Below are positions 1-9,613 of a stretch of 64,000 nt of DNA, piece by piece. The DNA lies in NCBI RefSeq assembly GCF_006438845.1, contig NZ_RCZJ01000004.1:186001-250000 (forward strand). The letters are read 5' to 3'. Made by a program: the position numbers and the translations under genes. Each line of letters starts with the position of its first letter. The first letter of the stretch is position 1. The notes below the pieces were generated by a model. The model was not told the origin of the DNA. It saw only the letters and a list, made by a program, of their open reading frames with translations, and made no database searches. The DNA comes from Variovorax ginsengisoli. Lineage in GTDB: Bacteria > Pseudomonadota > Gammaproteobacteria > Burkholderiales > Burkholderiaceae_C.

Positions 1-1
1 C

Positions 2-3000
2 TCGCGCAGCAAGCCCGACACCGCGCGCGAGTGGATCGCCCGCTTGCGCACCGCGCACCCCAACGACGCCCGGCTCGCACGCTTTGCGCAGCAGGCACAG
101 CAGCCCGGTGGCCCGCAGAGCGACCTGCAGCGCGCGCGCGCCGCAGCCCAGGCCGGCCGCACGGCCGAAGCCATCCAGCTCTACCGCACGCTGTTCGACA
201 ACCGGCCGCCGCCCGAGCCGCTGGCGGTCGAGTACTACCAGTTGCTCGGCGGTTCGCCGCAAGGCTGGGACGACGGCCGCAAGGGTCTGGAGCAGTTGGT
301 CAAGGACAAGCCCGACAACCTCTCCTACAAGCTGGCGCTCGGCCAGGTGCAGACCTACCGCGAGCCCTCGCGCCGCGACGGTATCCGCACGCTGGCCGAC
401 CTGGCCAAGCGCCCGGGCGTCGGCACCGCTGCGCGCGCCGCCTGGCGCCAGGCGCTGATCTGGCTCGACGCGCGCGCGCCGGACGCGCCGCTCTATCAGG
501 CCTACCTTGAAGGCCAGACCGATCCGGCCGTGGCGGCGCGCCTCGAAAGCCTGACGACGGTGCAGGCTGCAGCGACACCAGCGTCGCCGGCCGCCCAGCC
601 GCTGGGCGAAGGCTACAAGGCACTCGACCGCGGCGACCAAGCCACGGCCGAGGCACGTTTTCAGCAGGCGCTGCGCCTGCAGCCGGGCGACTCCGAAGCG
701 CTCGGCGGCCTCGGCCTGATCCGGCTGCGCCAGGAGCGCTTCGCGCAAGCCCAGGACTACCTCGAACAGGCCAGCCGCACTGGCGGGCGCAAGTGGGCGT
801 CGGCGCTGCAGAGCGCGAGCTACTGGAACCTGGTGGGCCAGGCCAACGCGGCGCGCGACAAGAACGACCTGCCCGGCGCCAAGGCGCTGCTCGAACGCGC
901 GGTGCGCCTGGACGCGCGCGAGCCGGTCGGCCAGACCGCGCTGGCCGACATCCGGCTCGAGCTGGGCGAGCTGCCTGCCGCCGAGCAGGGCTACCAGCGC
1001 GTGCTCGAAGCCAAGCCCGGCGACGGCCAGGCGCTGCGCGGGCTGATCACCGTCTACACCCGGCAGGGCCGTGCCGACGAAGCGCTGGCGCTGTCGCAAA
1101 AGCTGACGCCCGAACAGGCCGCGCAGATCGGCGGCCTGCAGAATGTGCGTGTCGAGCAGGCGCGCGGCCAGGCCCGTCAGCAGACCGAAGCCGGCGATGT
1201 CGCCGGCGCCCAGCGCACGCTCGAAGACGCAATGCTGGCCAACCCCGACAGCCCGTGGGTGCGGCTCGATCTGGCCAACCTCTACCGCCGCCAGGGCCTG
1301 ATGGCACAGGCGCGCGGCGTGATGGACGGCCTGCTGATGTCACAGCCCGACATGCCCGACGCGCTCTACGCGAGCGCCCTGCTCGCTTCGGATTCGGGCG
1401 ACCCGGTGGCCGGCCTGCAGTACCTCGAGCGGGTGCCGGCCGCGGCCCGCACGCGCGACATGACGCAGCTGCAGCGCAAGCTATGGGCGCAAGGCCAGAC
1501 GCAGCAGGCGCTGGCGCTCGCCCGCCAGGGCCAGCCGGCCGTGGCGCGCAACGTGCTGTCGCAGACCGAGGCGACGCTGGGCCGCGACATGCCGGCGGAA
1601 GTCTGGGGCGAGCTCGCCACCGCCTACGCCGAGATCGGCGACGCACCGCGCGCCTTGGCCATGAGCCGCCAGCTGCTAGCGCGCGGCCCGAACCCGAGCG
1701 TGGGCGACCGGCTGCTCTACGCGTCGATCCTGATGAAGACCAAGCAGGACGTCGAGCTCACCGCGGTGCTGCGGCAGCTGCAGGCCAGCCAGATGACGGC
1801 GACGCAGCGCACCGACTTCGACAACCTGCGCACCTCCTGGAGCCTGCGCCAGACCGACGCGCTGCGCGAGGCCGGCAACCTGGAAGCCGCCTACAACGCG
1901 CTCGCGCCTGTGCTGGCCGAACGGCCGTCCGACGTGGGCGTGATGGGCGCGCTGGCGCGGCTGTATTCAGCCGCCCGCGACGAGCGCCAGGCGCTGGCGC
2001 TGTACCAGCGCATCCTGCAACGCAGCCCCACCGACCTCGACACGCTGCTGGCCGCGGCCAGCAGCGCCAGCGCACTCAAGGAGCACGGCGACGCCGAGGT
2101 GTACGTGCTGGCCGCGCTCAAGCAGGCGCCCGACCAATCGCGCACGCTGGCCGCCACCGGCCGCGTGTACCGCGCCGCCGGCGACAACGGCCGCGCCGAG
2201 CAGTACCTGCGCGCCGCCGTCATGGCCGAGAACCGTCTGGCCAGCGGGCAGGCGCGCAACCCCGTGCCTGGCAGCGCACCACAACCTGCGGCCAACCCCT
2301 TCGCCGGCATGACCGGCGGCGCGCCCTCGGCCGCCGCCGTGCTCGGCGGGCTGGCCGTGGCGGCACCGCAACCGGTTGCCTACCAGCCGGGCGCGGCCGC
2401 GTATCCGGTGGCTCCGATGGCCGCTGGCTACGCGGGCATGCCGGCTGCATCGCCCTTCGCGGGCTATGCCGGCACTGCCGCCGCACCGGCCAGCTACGGC
2501 AACGTCAACGCGCCCAACGGCACCGCCGGCACGCCTTGGAGCGAACCGGCAGGCGTGACCCGCAGCGCGGCCAGTCCGGCCGCACGCAACACGCCTGCGG
2601 CTCGCCGCACAGGCAGTTCGACGGCCAACAATGCCGGCAGCGGCGCTGTGCGCAGCGCCACGTCGCCGGGCGGCGCGCTGCCGGTGTCGGCACCGCCGGC
2701 GCCTTTCTACGCACTGCCCGCGCCCACGGGCAGCGTGCAGGCCGGCGGCTACCCGCTGCCGCCCCCGCAGAGCGGCAACCCGCAGCTGGCCAACGAGAGC
2801 AACTGGAACGCCGCGCTGCGCAACAGCACCCAACCGGCGAACCCGCTGCTGTCCGAATTGCAAGCGCTGGAGGCTGAGCACAGCACCACGGTCACGGCCG
2901 GTACCGTCTACCGCAACCGTGCCGGCGAGTCCGGTCTGAGCAAGCTGACCGACCTCCAGGTGCCGGTGCAGGCGCGCATCCCGGTGGGCGACGGCAAGAT

Positions 3001-4075
3001 CGTGCTGAGCGTGACGCCGACGGTGCTCGACGCGGGCTCGGTGCCGGCCGACTACCCGACCAGCAGCCGCTTCGGCGGCGGGCCGGCCGCAGGGCTCTGG
3101 CAGTCGCAGGGGGGGCCTGCGCCCGGTTCGCAGAATGCCAGCGGTGTCGGCCTCTCGGCGGGCTACGAAGGCAAGAACCTCAACGCCAGCATCGGCACCA
3201 CGCCGCTGGGCTTTCAGGAGACGAACGTGGTCGGCCACGTGAGCTACACCGGTGCCGTCACGGACACCGTGTCGCTCAAGGGCGAACTGTCGCGCCGGCC
3301 GATCACCGACAGCCTGCTGTCCTTCGCCGGCACCACCGACCCGCGCAGCGGCGACCGCTGGGGCGCGGTGGTGGCGAGCGGCGGGCGCATGGACGTGACA
3401 CGCGACGACGGCACCTACGGGGTGTACGGCTACGGCTCGTACCACCTGCTGACCGGCCTCAACGTGGCCGACAACAGCCGCGGCGAAGTCGGCGGCGGCA
3501 TGTACATGCACATCCTGCGCGGCACGAACTCCAACCTCACGGCCGGCCTGAACGTGGGCCTGATGAGCTACGACAAGAACCTGAGCTTCTTCACGTACGG
3601 GCACGGCGGCTACTTCAGCCCGCAGCGCTACGTGAGCGTGGCGTTCCCGGTCGATTGGAGCGGGCGCAGCAACCGCCTCTCGTGGCGCGTCAACGCATCG
3701 CTGGGCGTGCAGTCGTTCACCCAGGAGGAGGCGCCGTACTTCCCGACCGACAACGTGCGCCAGAACGCGACGTACGCGGCGGCCGGCGCGGCCGCCGGCC
3801 TGAACCTCACGGGCACCGGCTTCACCGGCATGTACCCGAGCAGCACGAACACCGGCCTGGCGTACAACTTCGCGGGCGCGCTGGAGTACCAGCTCGCGCC
3901 ACAGCTCTACCTGGGCGGCGCGCTGGGGCTGAACAACGCGCAGAACTTCCGCCAGCTGACCGGCAGCATCTACGTGCGCTACATGTTCGGTGGGGGTGGT
4001 TCGAACTTCCTGGGCAACGCGAACGCGACGCCGAGCTTCAACCCGCTGAACTCGCCCTACACGCCGATGCTGTGA
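2..4075 (+). CDS. bcsC: Cellulose synthase subunit BcsC, 5'-truncated by window edge
   Basis: This is the outer-membrane export protein for bacterial cellulose: a periplasmic tetratricopeptide (TPR) superhelix followed by a beta-barrel through which the glucan leaves the cell. The frame is open to the left edge, so the N-terminus and signal peptide are missing; about 1357 residues remain. Residues 1 to about 745 are TPR repeats (repeated A/L/Y spacing such as ALGGLGLIRLRQERFAQAQ). A long Ala/Pro/Gly/Ser-rich low-complexity linker of roughly 180 residues follows, then the BcsC C-terminal barrel (from about LANESNWNAALRN), rich in alternating aromatic and Gly strands. It ends in YTPML rather than a typical terminal Phe. 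The neighbouring cyclic-di-GMP enzymes fit, because cellulose synthesis is activated by cyclic-di-GMP. The bcsA/bcsB genes presumably lie to the left, outside the window. Confidence 0.93.
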   Translation, partial: SRSKPDTAREWIARLRTAHPNDARLARFAQQAQQPGGPQSDLQRARAAAQAGRTAEAIQLYRTLFDNRPPPEPLAVEYYQLLGGSPQGWDDGRKGLEQLVKDKPDNLSYKLALGQVQTYREPSRRDGIRTLADLAKRPGVGTAARAAWRQALIWLDARAPDAPLYQAYLEGQTDPAVAARLESLTTVQAAATPASPAAQPLGEGYKALDRGDQATAEARFQQALRLQPGDSEALGGLGLIRLRQERFAQAQDYLEQASRTGGRKWASALQSASYWNLVGQANAARDKNDLPGAKALLERAVRLDAREPVGQTALADIRLELGELPAAEQGYQRVLEAKPGDGQALRGLITVYTRQGRADEALALSQKLTPEQAAQIGGLQNVRVEQARGQARQQTEAGDVAGAQRTLEDAMLANPDSPWVRLDLANLYRRQGLMAQARGVMDGLLMSQPDMPDALYASALLASDSGDPVAGLQYLERVPAAARTRDMTQLQRKLWAQGQTQQALALARQGQPAVARNVLSQTEATLGRDMPAEVWGELATAYAEIGDAPRALAMSRQLLARGPNPSVGDRLLYASILMKTKQDVELTAVLRQLQASQMTATQRTDFDNLRTSWSLRQTDALREAGNLEAAYNALAPVLAERPSDVGVMGALARLYSAARDERQALALYQRILQRSPTDLDTLLAAASSASALKEHGDAEVYVLAALKQAPDQSRTLAATGRVYRAAGDNGRAEQYLRAAVMAENRLASGQARNPVPGSAPQPAANPFAGMTGGAPSAAAVLGGLAVAAPQPVAYQPGAAAYPVAPMAAGYAGMPAASPFAGYAGTAAAPASYGNVNAPNGTAGTPWSEPAGVTRSAASPAARNTPAARRTGSSTANNAGSGAVRSATSPGGALPVSAPPAPFYALPAPTGSVQAGGYPLPPPQSGNPQLANESNWNAALRNSTQPANPLLSELQALEAEHSTTVTAGTVYRNRAGESGLSKLTDLQVPVQARIPVGDGKIVLSVTPTVLDAGSVPADYPTSSRFGGGPAAGLWQSQGGPAPGSQNASGVGLSAGYEGKNLNASIGTTPLGFQETNVVGHVSYTGAVTDTVSLKGELSRRPITDSLLSFAGTTDPRSGDRWGAVVASGGRMDVTRDDGTYGVYGYGSYHLLTGLNVADNSRGEVGGGMYMHILRGTNSNLTAGLNVGLMSYDKNLSFFTYGHGGYFSPQRYVSVAFPVDWSGRSNRLSWRVNASLGVQSFTQEEAPYFPTDNVRQNATYAAAGAAAGLNLTGTGFTGMYPSSTNTGLAYNFAGALEYQLAPQLYLGGALGLNNAQNFRQLTGSIYVRYMFGGGGSNFLGNANATPSFNPLNSPYTPML

Positions 4076-4094
4076 CGCATCGGCTGGCAACGGC

Positions 4095-5747
4095 TCAGGC
4101 GCAGTCGGGCGCGCGGCCCCAGAGCGGCGCGCGCTCGTAGTCGAGGATCCAGGCCGGCACCAACGCCGGCGCCATCGGCCGCGCGATGCCGTAGCCCTGC
4201 CCCAGCGTGCAACCGAGCGCCATCAGCGCCTGGCCGTGCGCCACCGATTCGACGCCCTCGGCGATCGCCTGGCGCCCCAGCCCCTTGGCCAGCAGAAGGA
4301 TGCCCTTCACGATGGCTTGGTCCTCGGTGTTGTCGATCACGCCGTTGACGAAGGACTGGTCGAGCTTGAGCGCCGCCACCGGCAGGCGACGCAGGTAGGT
4401 GAGCGAGGAGTAGCCGGTGCCGAAGTCGTCCATCGCGACCGGCACGCCGAGCGACTTGCAGGCCTCGATGAACTGGGCGACGGTCGCGAAGTCGGTGATG
4501 GCCGTGGTCTCGAGGATCTCGAGTTCGAGCACGCCGGGATGCAGCTGTGGGTGGCGCGCCAGGTGCGCCGCCAGCCGCTCGATGAAGTCGGGGCGCTGCA
4601 TGTGGCGCGGGCTGATGTTGACGCTCACCGAGGTGTTCACACCGCCGGCCTGCCATTCGGTGGCCTGCCGCAGTGCCTCGCCGATGGCCCAGTCGCCCAA
4701 CTGCTCGATCAGCTCGTGGTCTTCGACCAGCGGAATGAAGTCGGCCGGCTGCAGCGGCCCGTGGTGCGGGTGCTGCCAGCGGATCAGCCCCTCGAAGCCG
4801 ATGACGCGGCCACACCGCATGTCGACCTTGGGTTGGTAAGCCAGCCAGAACTCGTTGCGGCCCACGCCTTCGACGATGTGGCGCCGCAGTTCGAGGCCTT
4901 CCTTCTCTTCCAGCGCCTGCCCGGCGTCGAAGAAATGCAGCTGGCTGCCACCCGCACGTTTGGCGAAGAAGACCGCGTGCTGTGCGTGCTGCAGCATCAC
5001 TTCGGTCGGCTGCGCCGTGTCGGCCATCAGTGCCACGCCCACGCTGGCGTGCAGGCGCGCGGAGCGGTCCTGCACGCGGTACGGATGTGCGAGCCGCGCG
5101 AGGATCTGCTGCACCAGGTCTTCGCACTGCAGCCGGCTGCCGAGGCCGATCACCATTGCGAATTCGTCGCCGCCCACTCGGGCCACGATCGCGTCGTGCG
5201 GCAGCGCGGCCTTCAGGCGACGTGCCACCTCGCGCAGCACCGCGTCGCCGCCGATCGGGCCGAACTGGTCGTTGATGGCGCGGAAACGGTCGATGTCGAG
5301 GTAGCACACGGCGAGCAGCCGCCCGTCATCGATGCGCAGGCGCTGACGCAGCTCTTCCACGGGGGGGATGCGATTGGGCAGCCGCGTGAGCGCATCGTGG
5401 CGCGACAGCAGGTCGAGCCGCTCGGCCCGCACGCCGTGGGTGACGGGGCTGAAGGTCCAGAGCGCGCAGCGATCGTCCATGCGCTCGCCGCGCAGGTCGA
5501 CCACCAGCGTGCCGCCTTCGCGGGTGCGGAGTTCAACGCGCGGCCGGTCGACCGTGCCGCGCGCCGGCACATGCAGTGCGTCGATCGATCCACCTTCGCT
5601 GCCCATGACCTGCGCATGCAGATCGTCGAAAGGCTGGTCGGCCAGCGTGCCTCGCGCATAGCCCAGCAGCTCGTGCGCGTCCTCGTCGGCCCACAGGATC
5701 TGCCCGTCGCAAATCTTCAGGTGGCCGGTGAGGAGACGGGTGGGCAT
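4095..5747 (-). CDS. PAS-GGDEF-EAL cyclic-di-GMP turnover protein
   Basis: A 550-residue soluble signalling protein with an N-terminal PAS-like sensor (about 1-105), a GGDEF diguanylate cyclase domain (about 115-275) and an EAL phosphodiesterase domain (about 285-545). GGDEF is intact at 192-196. The upstream inhibitory RxxD site is not conserved (LPHD). In the EAL domain the signature reads EGL at 319-321, and the expected catalytic residues are present: VNISPR, LEILET, the DD of MDDFGTGYSS at 440-441, LKLD, AEGVES at 496-501 and GQGYGIARPM. Both activities therefore look possible; which dominates cannot be read from sequence. It converges on bcsC with a 19-bp gap, suggesting control of cellulose export by local cyclic-di-GMP turnover (inference). 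Confidence 0.92.
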   Translation of the reverse strand: MPTRLLTGHLKICDGQILWADEDAHELLGYARGTLADQPFDDLHAQVMGSEGGSIDALHVPARGTVDRPRVELRTREGGTLVVDLRGERMDDRCALWTFSPVTHGVRAERLDLLSRHDALTRLPNRIPPVEELRQRLRIDDGRLLAVCYLDIDRFRAINDQFGPIGGDAVLREVARRLKAALPHDAIVARVGGDEFAMVIGLGSRLQCEDLVQQILARLAHPYRVQDRSARLHASVGVALMADTAQPTEVMLQHAQHAVFFAKRAGGSQLHFFDAGQALEEKEGLELRRHIVEGVGRNEFWLAYQPKVDMRCGRVIGFEGLIRWQHPHHGPLQPADFIPLVEDHELIEQLGDWAIGEALRQATEWQAGGVNTSVSVNISPRHMQRPDFIERLAAHLARHPQLHPGVLELEILETTAITDFATVAQFIEACKSLGVPVAMDDFGTGYSSLTYLRRLPVAALKLDQSFVNGVIDNTEDQAIVKGILLLAKGLGRQAIAEGVESVAHGQALMALGCTLGQGYGIARPMAPALVPAWILDYERAPLWGRAPDCA

Positions 5748-5859
5748 GGTGGCGGTGCAGTGCGAAAAGCAGGAAAGAGAAGATCAGTAAGGAGGACGGT
5801 GGCGGCTCGCGGACGAGCCCTATTGTTGACGCAATCCGATGCGCGCAACGGTGCGCATT

Positions 5860-7317
5860 TCAGCGACGACGCTCCACGCCGTTGTCGTCGTAGTACACCT
5901 GCTTGTCGGCATACATCGCCTTGTCGGCACGCAGCAGCGCCGCCTCCAGGGTGTCGCCGAATTCGCAGGTCGCGATGCCGATCGCCAGGCTCAACGCGTG
6001 GCCGCTTCGCCCCGCGTAGAACTGGTTGTTCAGCTCGACCATCGACATGATGCGTTCGCGTGTGGTCTCGGCGCCGCGCTCGTCGGTGGCAGGCAGCAGC
6101 ACGGCGAACTCGTCGCCGCCGATGCGCGCCGGCCAGGCGGGTGCCTCCACCGCCTTGCCGAGCACTTCGCCGACGCGGCGCAGCAAAGCGTCGCCCGCGG
6201 CATGGCCTTCCTCGTCGTTCACCTGCTTCAGGCCGTTGAGGTCGATCGACAGCACCGAAACCGGCCACGGCCCCTTGCGCGCCAGCCGGTTGAGCTCTTC
6301 GGAGTAGAAGGTGCGATTGCGCAGTTGCGTCAGCACGTCGTGCTTGCCCAAGTATTCGAGATAGGCCTCGGCCTTCTTGCGCGCGGTGATGTCCATCAAC
6401 GACACCAGCACCAGGTCCCAGTCGGCCAGGTGGTCGTCGAGCACCGCGAACTGCATGTGGATGTTGATCAATTGGCCGCTGAGCGAATAGTTGATCACCT
6501 CGCGGTGCTGCAGCGTCTTGCCCGCCCACAGGTCCTGCAGCTGCTCGGCGAAGGAGTCCTGCATCTCGTCGCGGAACACGCGCGGGATGTTTTCCAGCAG
6601 CATCTTCTTGCTCTCGGCGCCGAACATGCGCAGCGTCTCGCGGTTGACGTCGATGACGCGAATCTCCTGCATGCAGCGTGCGACGAATTCGGGGTGCACC
6701 TTCAGGAAGGTGCTGAAGTCGCTGATGCCCCTCGCACGGATGTCGTCGAGCAGCCGCTTGACCGCGCTGAAGTCTTCGACCCACAGCGACACCGGCGAGT
6801 GGTCGAACAGGTCGCGTGCGTAATGCACGCTGCGCTCGCGTTCGCGCACGGCGGTCATGCGCGCCGTGATGTCGTCGAGCGACACCAGCACGCGCTCCCA
6901 GGTCGCTTCGTGGCCGGGCAGGATGCGCACGCGCAGTTGCACGTCGAGCCGGCGGCCGTCGAGTGTGTAGTTGACCGTCGTGTTCTCGTAGAGCAGCCTG
7001 CCCTGCCAGAGCTGGTCGAGCTCGTGCGTCATGAGTTCGGTCATGTCGCCGCTGAAGACGCGGTCGAGGCCCGCCACCAGTTCGGCATGGTCGGCCGCGC
7101 CGAAGAGATCGAGCGTGGTCTGGTTGACCTTGAGCACGCGGATCGACGACATGCACTCGCCGACGCGCGACGGGTCGGCCTGCAGGTGGGCGATCAGGTC
7201 GACGACGCCTTCAGCGCGCCAACGCTCGAAAATCTGCCGGACGGCGCTGAAGTCCTCCAGCCAGAGCGACACCGGCGCCAGGTCGAACATGAATTCGAAA
7301 TCGGTCTTTTCAGACAT
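5860..7317 (-). CDS. Diguanylate cyclase with two duplicated PAS domains
   Basis: A 485-residue protein with two PAS domains (about 13-157 and 173-317) and a C-terminal GGDEF domain (about 322-482). The PAS domains are an internal duplication: PVSLWLEDFSAV near residue 15 recurs as PVSLWVEDFSAV near 175, and each ends in a DDITAR or MDITAR motif. GGDEF is intact at 400-404, and no RxxD inhibitory site is visible upstream (it reads EAPAWPARI). No transmembrane segment is seen, so it is probably cytoplasmic and makes cyclic-di-GMP. Its start lies 10 bp after the stop of the upstream antiporter gene, so the two are probably co-transcribed; a 112-bp gap separates it from the downstream PAS-GGDEF-EAL gene. 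The ligand of the PAS domains is unknown. Confidence 0.92.
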   Translation of the reverse strand: MSEKTDFEFMFDLAPVSLWLEDFSAVRQIFERWRAEGVVDLIAHLQADPSRVGECMSSIRVLKVNQTTLDLFGAADHAELVAGLDRVFSGDMTELMTHELDQLWQGRLLYENTTVNYTLDGRRLDVQLRVRILPGHEATWERVLVSLDDITARMTAVRERERSVHYARDLFDHSPVSLWVEDFSAVKRLLDDIRARGISDFSTFLKVHPEFVARCMQEIRVIDVNRETLRMFGAESKKMLLENIPRVFRDEMQDSFAEQLQDLWAGKTLQHREVINYSLSGQLINIHMQFAVLDDHLADWDLVLVSLMDITARKKAEAYLEYLGKHDVLTQLRNRTFYSEELNRLARKGPWPVSVLSIDLNGLKQVNDEEGHAAGDALLRRVGEVLGKAVEAPAWPARIGGDEFAVLLPATDERGAETTRERIMSMVELNNQFYAGRSGHALSLAIGIATCEFGDTLEAALLRADKAMYADKQVYYDDNGVERRR

Positions 7318-7327
7318 GCTTGTCTCT

Positions 7328-8581
7328 TCAGACGGAGGCGTGCACGCGAGATGCCGGAGGCGTGCGCGTGACCCAGTTGAACAAAGGCGTGGCCATCAGC
7401 GTGCTCAGAATGGCCATCATCACCAGGATCGAGAACAACCCCGGCAGGATCACACCCGCCTGCAGGCCGATGTTGATGATGATGAGCTCCATCAGGCCGC
7501 GTGCGTTCATGAGCGAGCCGATGGCCATCGCGTCGCGGTTGTTCTCGCCCGAGGCGCGGGCCGCAGCCCAGCAGGCGATGCCCTTGCCACAAAAAGATGC
7601 CGCAAGGATCGCCACGGCGGCCAGCAGGATGCCTGGGTCCATCAGCACGCCGAGGCGGGTGTTGAGGCCCGAATAGGTGAAGAACATGGGCAACAGGAAG
7701 ATCACGACAAAGGGCTGCAACTGGGCGCGCAGCTTTTCGGTGAGCGCGCCGCGGGGCATCACCACGCCGAGCAGGAAGCCGCCGAAGACGGCATGGATGC
7801 CGATGGCGTCCATCGCGAAGGCGCTGAGCGCGAACAGCACCAGCACCGTGGCGAGCAGCGTCGAACTGAGCGGCGCGTCGGGCCGCACGTGCCTGGCCAG
7901 CCGCTGCAGCAGCCGCGAACCCACGAAGATCATGAAGAGTGCATAGACCACGCCGCCGCCGATGGCCGCGTAAGCACCGCCCCACTGGCCACCGAAGCTC
8001 GCCAGCACGATGGCCAGGATGCACCAGGCGGCCGCGTCGTCGACCGCGCCGGCGGTGAGCGCCAGCGTGCCGAGCGAGGTGCCGGCCAGGCCGCGTTCGT
8101 GAATGATGCGCGCCAGCATCGGGAAGGCGGTGATGGCGATGGCGGCCCCCAGGAACAGCGCCGCTTCGAGCGGCTTGGCCTTGGCCGCGAACAGACCGGG
8201 AATGGTGAGCAGCCACGGGATCAGCGCGAAGGCCAGCACGAAGGGCACGAAGATGCCGGCGGCCGACACCGACACGGCACTGCGGAAGCGGCTCTTGAAG
8301 TGATCGGCGCGGAACTCCGTGCCCACCAGGAACATGTACATCCCGACGCCGAGCTGCCCGCCCACATAGAGCATGCCCAGCGTTTCCTTGGGGAACAGCG
8401 CCCGCTGCAGCTCGGGAAAGAACAGGCCCAACAACGAAGGGCCGAGCGTCACGCCGGCGATCATTTCGCCAACCACTTGGGGCTGGCCCAACTTCTGGGC
8501 CAAACGACCCACCAGCTGGCAGACGGTGATGATGACCGCCACCTGCAGGAAAAAATACACGGAGAGCTGGGTCGTTGGCAT
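7328..8581 (-). CDS. CPA2-family monovalent cation/proton antiporter
   Basis: A 417-residue polytopic inner-membrane protein of the Kef/NhaS-type CPA2 exchanger family. Family signatures are GEMIAGVTLGPSLLG near residue 38 in an early helix and the acidic pair in TAGAVDDAAAW about midway, the expected ion-binding aspartates of the unwound helices. It lacks the C-terminal RCK/TrkA-N domain of KefB/KefC, so it is a bare exchanger and the ion (Na+ or K+) cannot be assigned. The gene heads a probable two-gene unit with the PAS-PAS-GGDEF cyclase, whose start lies 10 bp downstream. Confidence 0.9.
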   Translation of the reverse strand: MPTTQLSVYFFLQVAVIITVCQLVGRLAQKLGQPQVVGEMIAGVTLGPSLLGLFFPELQRALFPKETLGMLYVGGQLGVGMYMFLVGTEFRADHFKSRFRSAVSVSAAGIFVPFVLAFALIPWLLTIPGLFAAKAKPLEAALFLGAAIAITAFPMLARIIHERGLAGTSLGTLALTAGAVDDAAAWCILAIVLASFGGQWGGAYAAIGGGVVYALFMIFVGSRLLQRLARHVRPDAPLSSTLLATVLVLFALSAFAMDAIGIHAVFGGFLLGVVMPRGALTEKLRAQLQPFVVIFLLPMFFTYSGLNTRLGVLMDPGILLAAVAILAASFCGKGIACWAAARASGENNRDAMAIGSLMNARGLMELIIINIGLQAGVILPGLFSILVMMAILSTLMATPLFNWVTRTPPASRVHASV

Positions 8582-8644
8582 GGGTGATTCAGGTTCGGCG
8601 GAGGCTCGTCGGCGAACGTCCGGGAGCGATTATGTGCGGCGCAT

Positions 8645-9574
8645 TCAAGAATCGGACCGCAGGCCGCTGACGACGGTGGGGTGCCGCAAGCGAACTCGCA
8701 GCTCGCGCTTCATGCGCGTGTTGTCGAGCCGCCGCGATTCACCCATGAAACTCAGCAGCGACTGCGGCAACGCCGCCTGCGCCTCGGAACGCGCCAGCCG
8801 TTGCGGGCGAGGCATGCCGTAGAGGTCGGCGGCGAAGTCGACGTAGTCGCCCATCTTGAGTTCGGTGTCGTCGCTCGCGTGGAAGACGCGCTGCGTACCG
8901 CCGCGCCAGAGCGCCGCCACGCAGATGCGCGCCAGGTCGTCGGCATGAATGTGGTTGGTGTAGACGTCGTCGTCGCTGCGCAGCACCGGCGTGCCCTTGC
9001 GCAGGCGCTCGCGCGGCGTGCCGCCCGTACGGTCGGGCGCGTAGATGCCGGGGATGCGCAGGATGCGCACGGCGACACCGGCGCGGCCGAGCCAGCGGAC
9101 CGCGCTCTCGGCGTCGACGCGCCGGTGCGCGCGGGGGTTCGTGGGGCGCACCCCGCGTGTTTCGTCGATCCGCGCACCGCCGCAATCGCCGTAGACGCCG
9201 CTGGTCGAGCCGTAGACCAGTGCGGCCGGCAGCGATCGCAAGCGCAGCACGCGCACCAGCGCCGTGGTGCGTGGATCGCGCCACCATGCCCCGCTGCCGG
9301 CGCTGGGCGGCGGGGCCAGGTGCAGCACGCGCGTGGCGATGCCGGCCAGCCGGCGCAGCGCCTGCGGCACGTCGAGATCGGCCACCAGGGGACGCAATCC
9401 GGCGGCCCGCAGCGCGGGCACGCGCTCGGGCGAGGAGGTCAGCGCGATGAGCTGGGCGCGGCCGCGAAGCACGGCGGCGGCACGCAGGCCGACGTCGCCG
9501 CAGCCCACGATCAGGATGCGCTGGCGGCGAAAGCGCGCGGGCAGCGCGCCAGAAGGGTTGTTGATTGAGGGCAA
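8645..9574 (-). CDS. NAD(P)-dependent SDR/epimerase-like protein (YeeZ-like)
   Basis: A 309-residue Rossmann-fold protein of the extended short-chain dehydrogenase/epimerase group. The nucleotide-binding motif is VGCGDVG near the N-terminus, and VYGSTSGVYGD and the IPGIYAPDR segment match NAD-dependent epimerase-like proteins. The substrate is unknown. I chose a TTG start because the frame has no ATG near the fold's beginning, and AGGGGAA lies 8-9 nt upstream of this TTG. The next gene begins 40 bp away on the opposite strand, so they share a short divergent promoter region. The longer upstream frame would run through the ferredoxin-reductase gene and is rejected. Confidence 0.82.
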   Translation of the reverse strand: MPSINNPSGALPARFRRQRILIVGCGDVGLRAAAVLRGRAQLIALTSSPERVPALRAAGLRPLVADLDVPQALRRLAGIATRVLHLAPPPSAGSGAWWRDPRTTALVRVLRLRSLPAALVYGSTSGVYGDCGGARIDETRGVRPTNPRAHRRVDAESAVRWLGRAGVAVRILRIPGIYAPDRTGGTPRERLRKGTPVLRSDDDVYTNHIHADDLARICVAALWRGGTQRVFHASDDTELKMGDYVDFAADLYGMPRPQRLARSEAQAALPQSLLSFMGESRRLDNTRMKRELRVRLRHPTVVSGLRSDS

Positions 9575-9613
9575 AATCCGTTCTTCCCCTAGAGACGAGC
9601 TCCAAGAATACCC

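Noticed and set aside
793..2877. Plus-strand open frame in another phase within bcsC
   Set aside because: The translation is Arg/Ala/Gly-rich with no fold, entirely inside the well-supported TPR region of BcsC.
1967..4090. Long minus-strand open frame opposite bcsC (707 codons)
   Set aside because: The translation is dominated by Arg, Ala, Val and His, has no recognisable domain and mirrors a strong BcsC frame; it is a high-GC antisense shadow.
4236..6050. Plus-strand open frame across the two cyclic-di-GMP genes
   Set aside because: It spans two genes and their gap, has no domain, and its codons mirror the real minus-strand frames.
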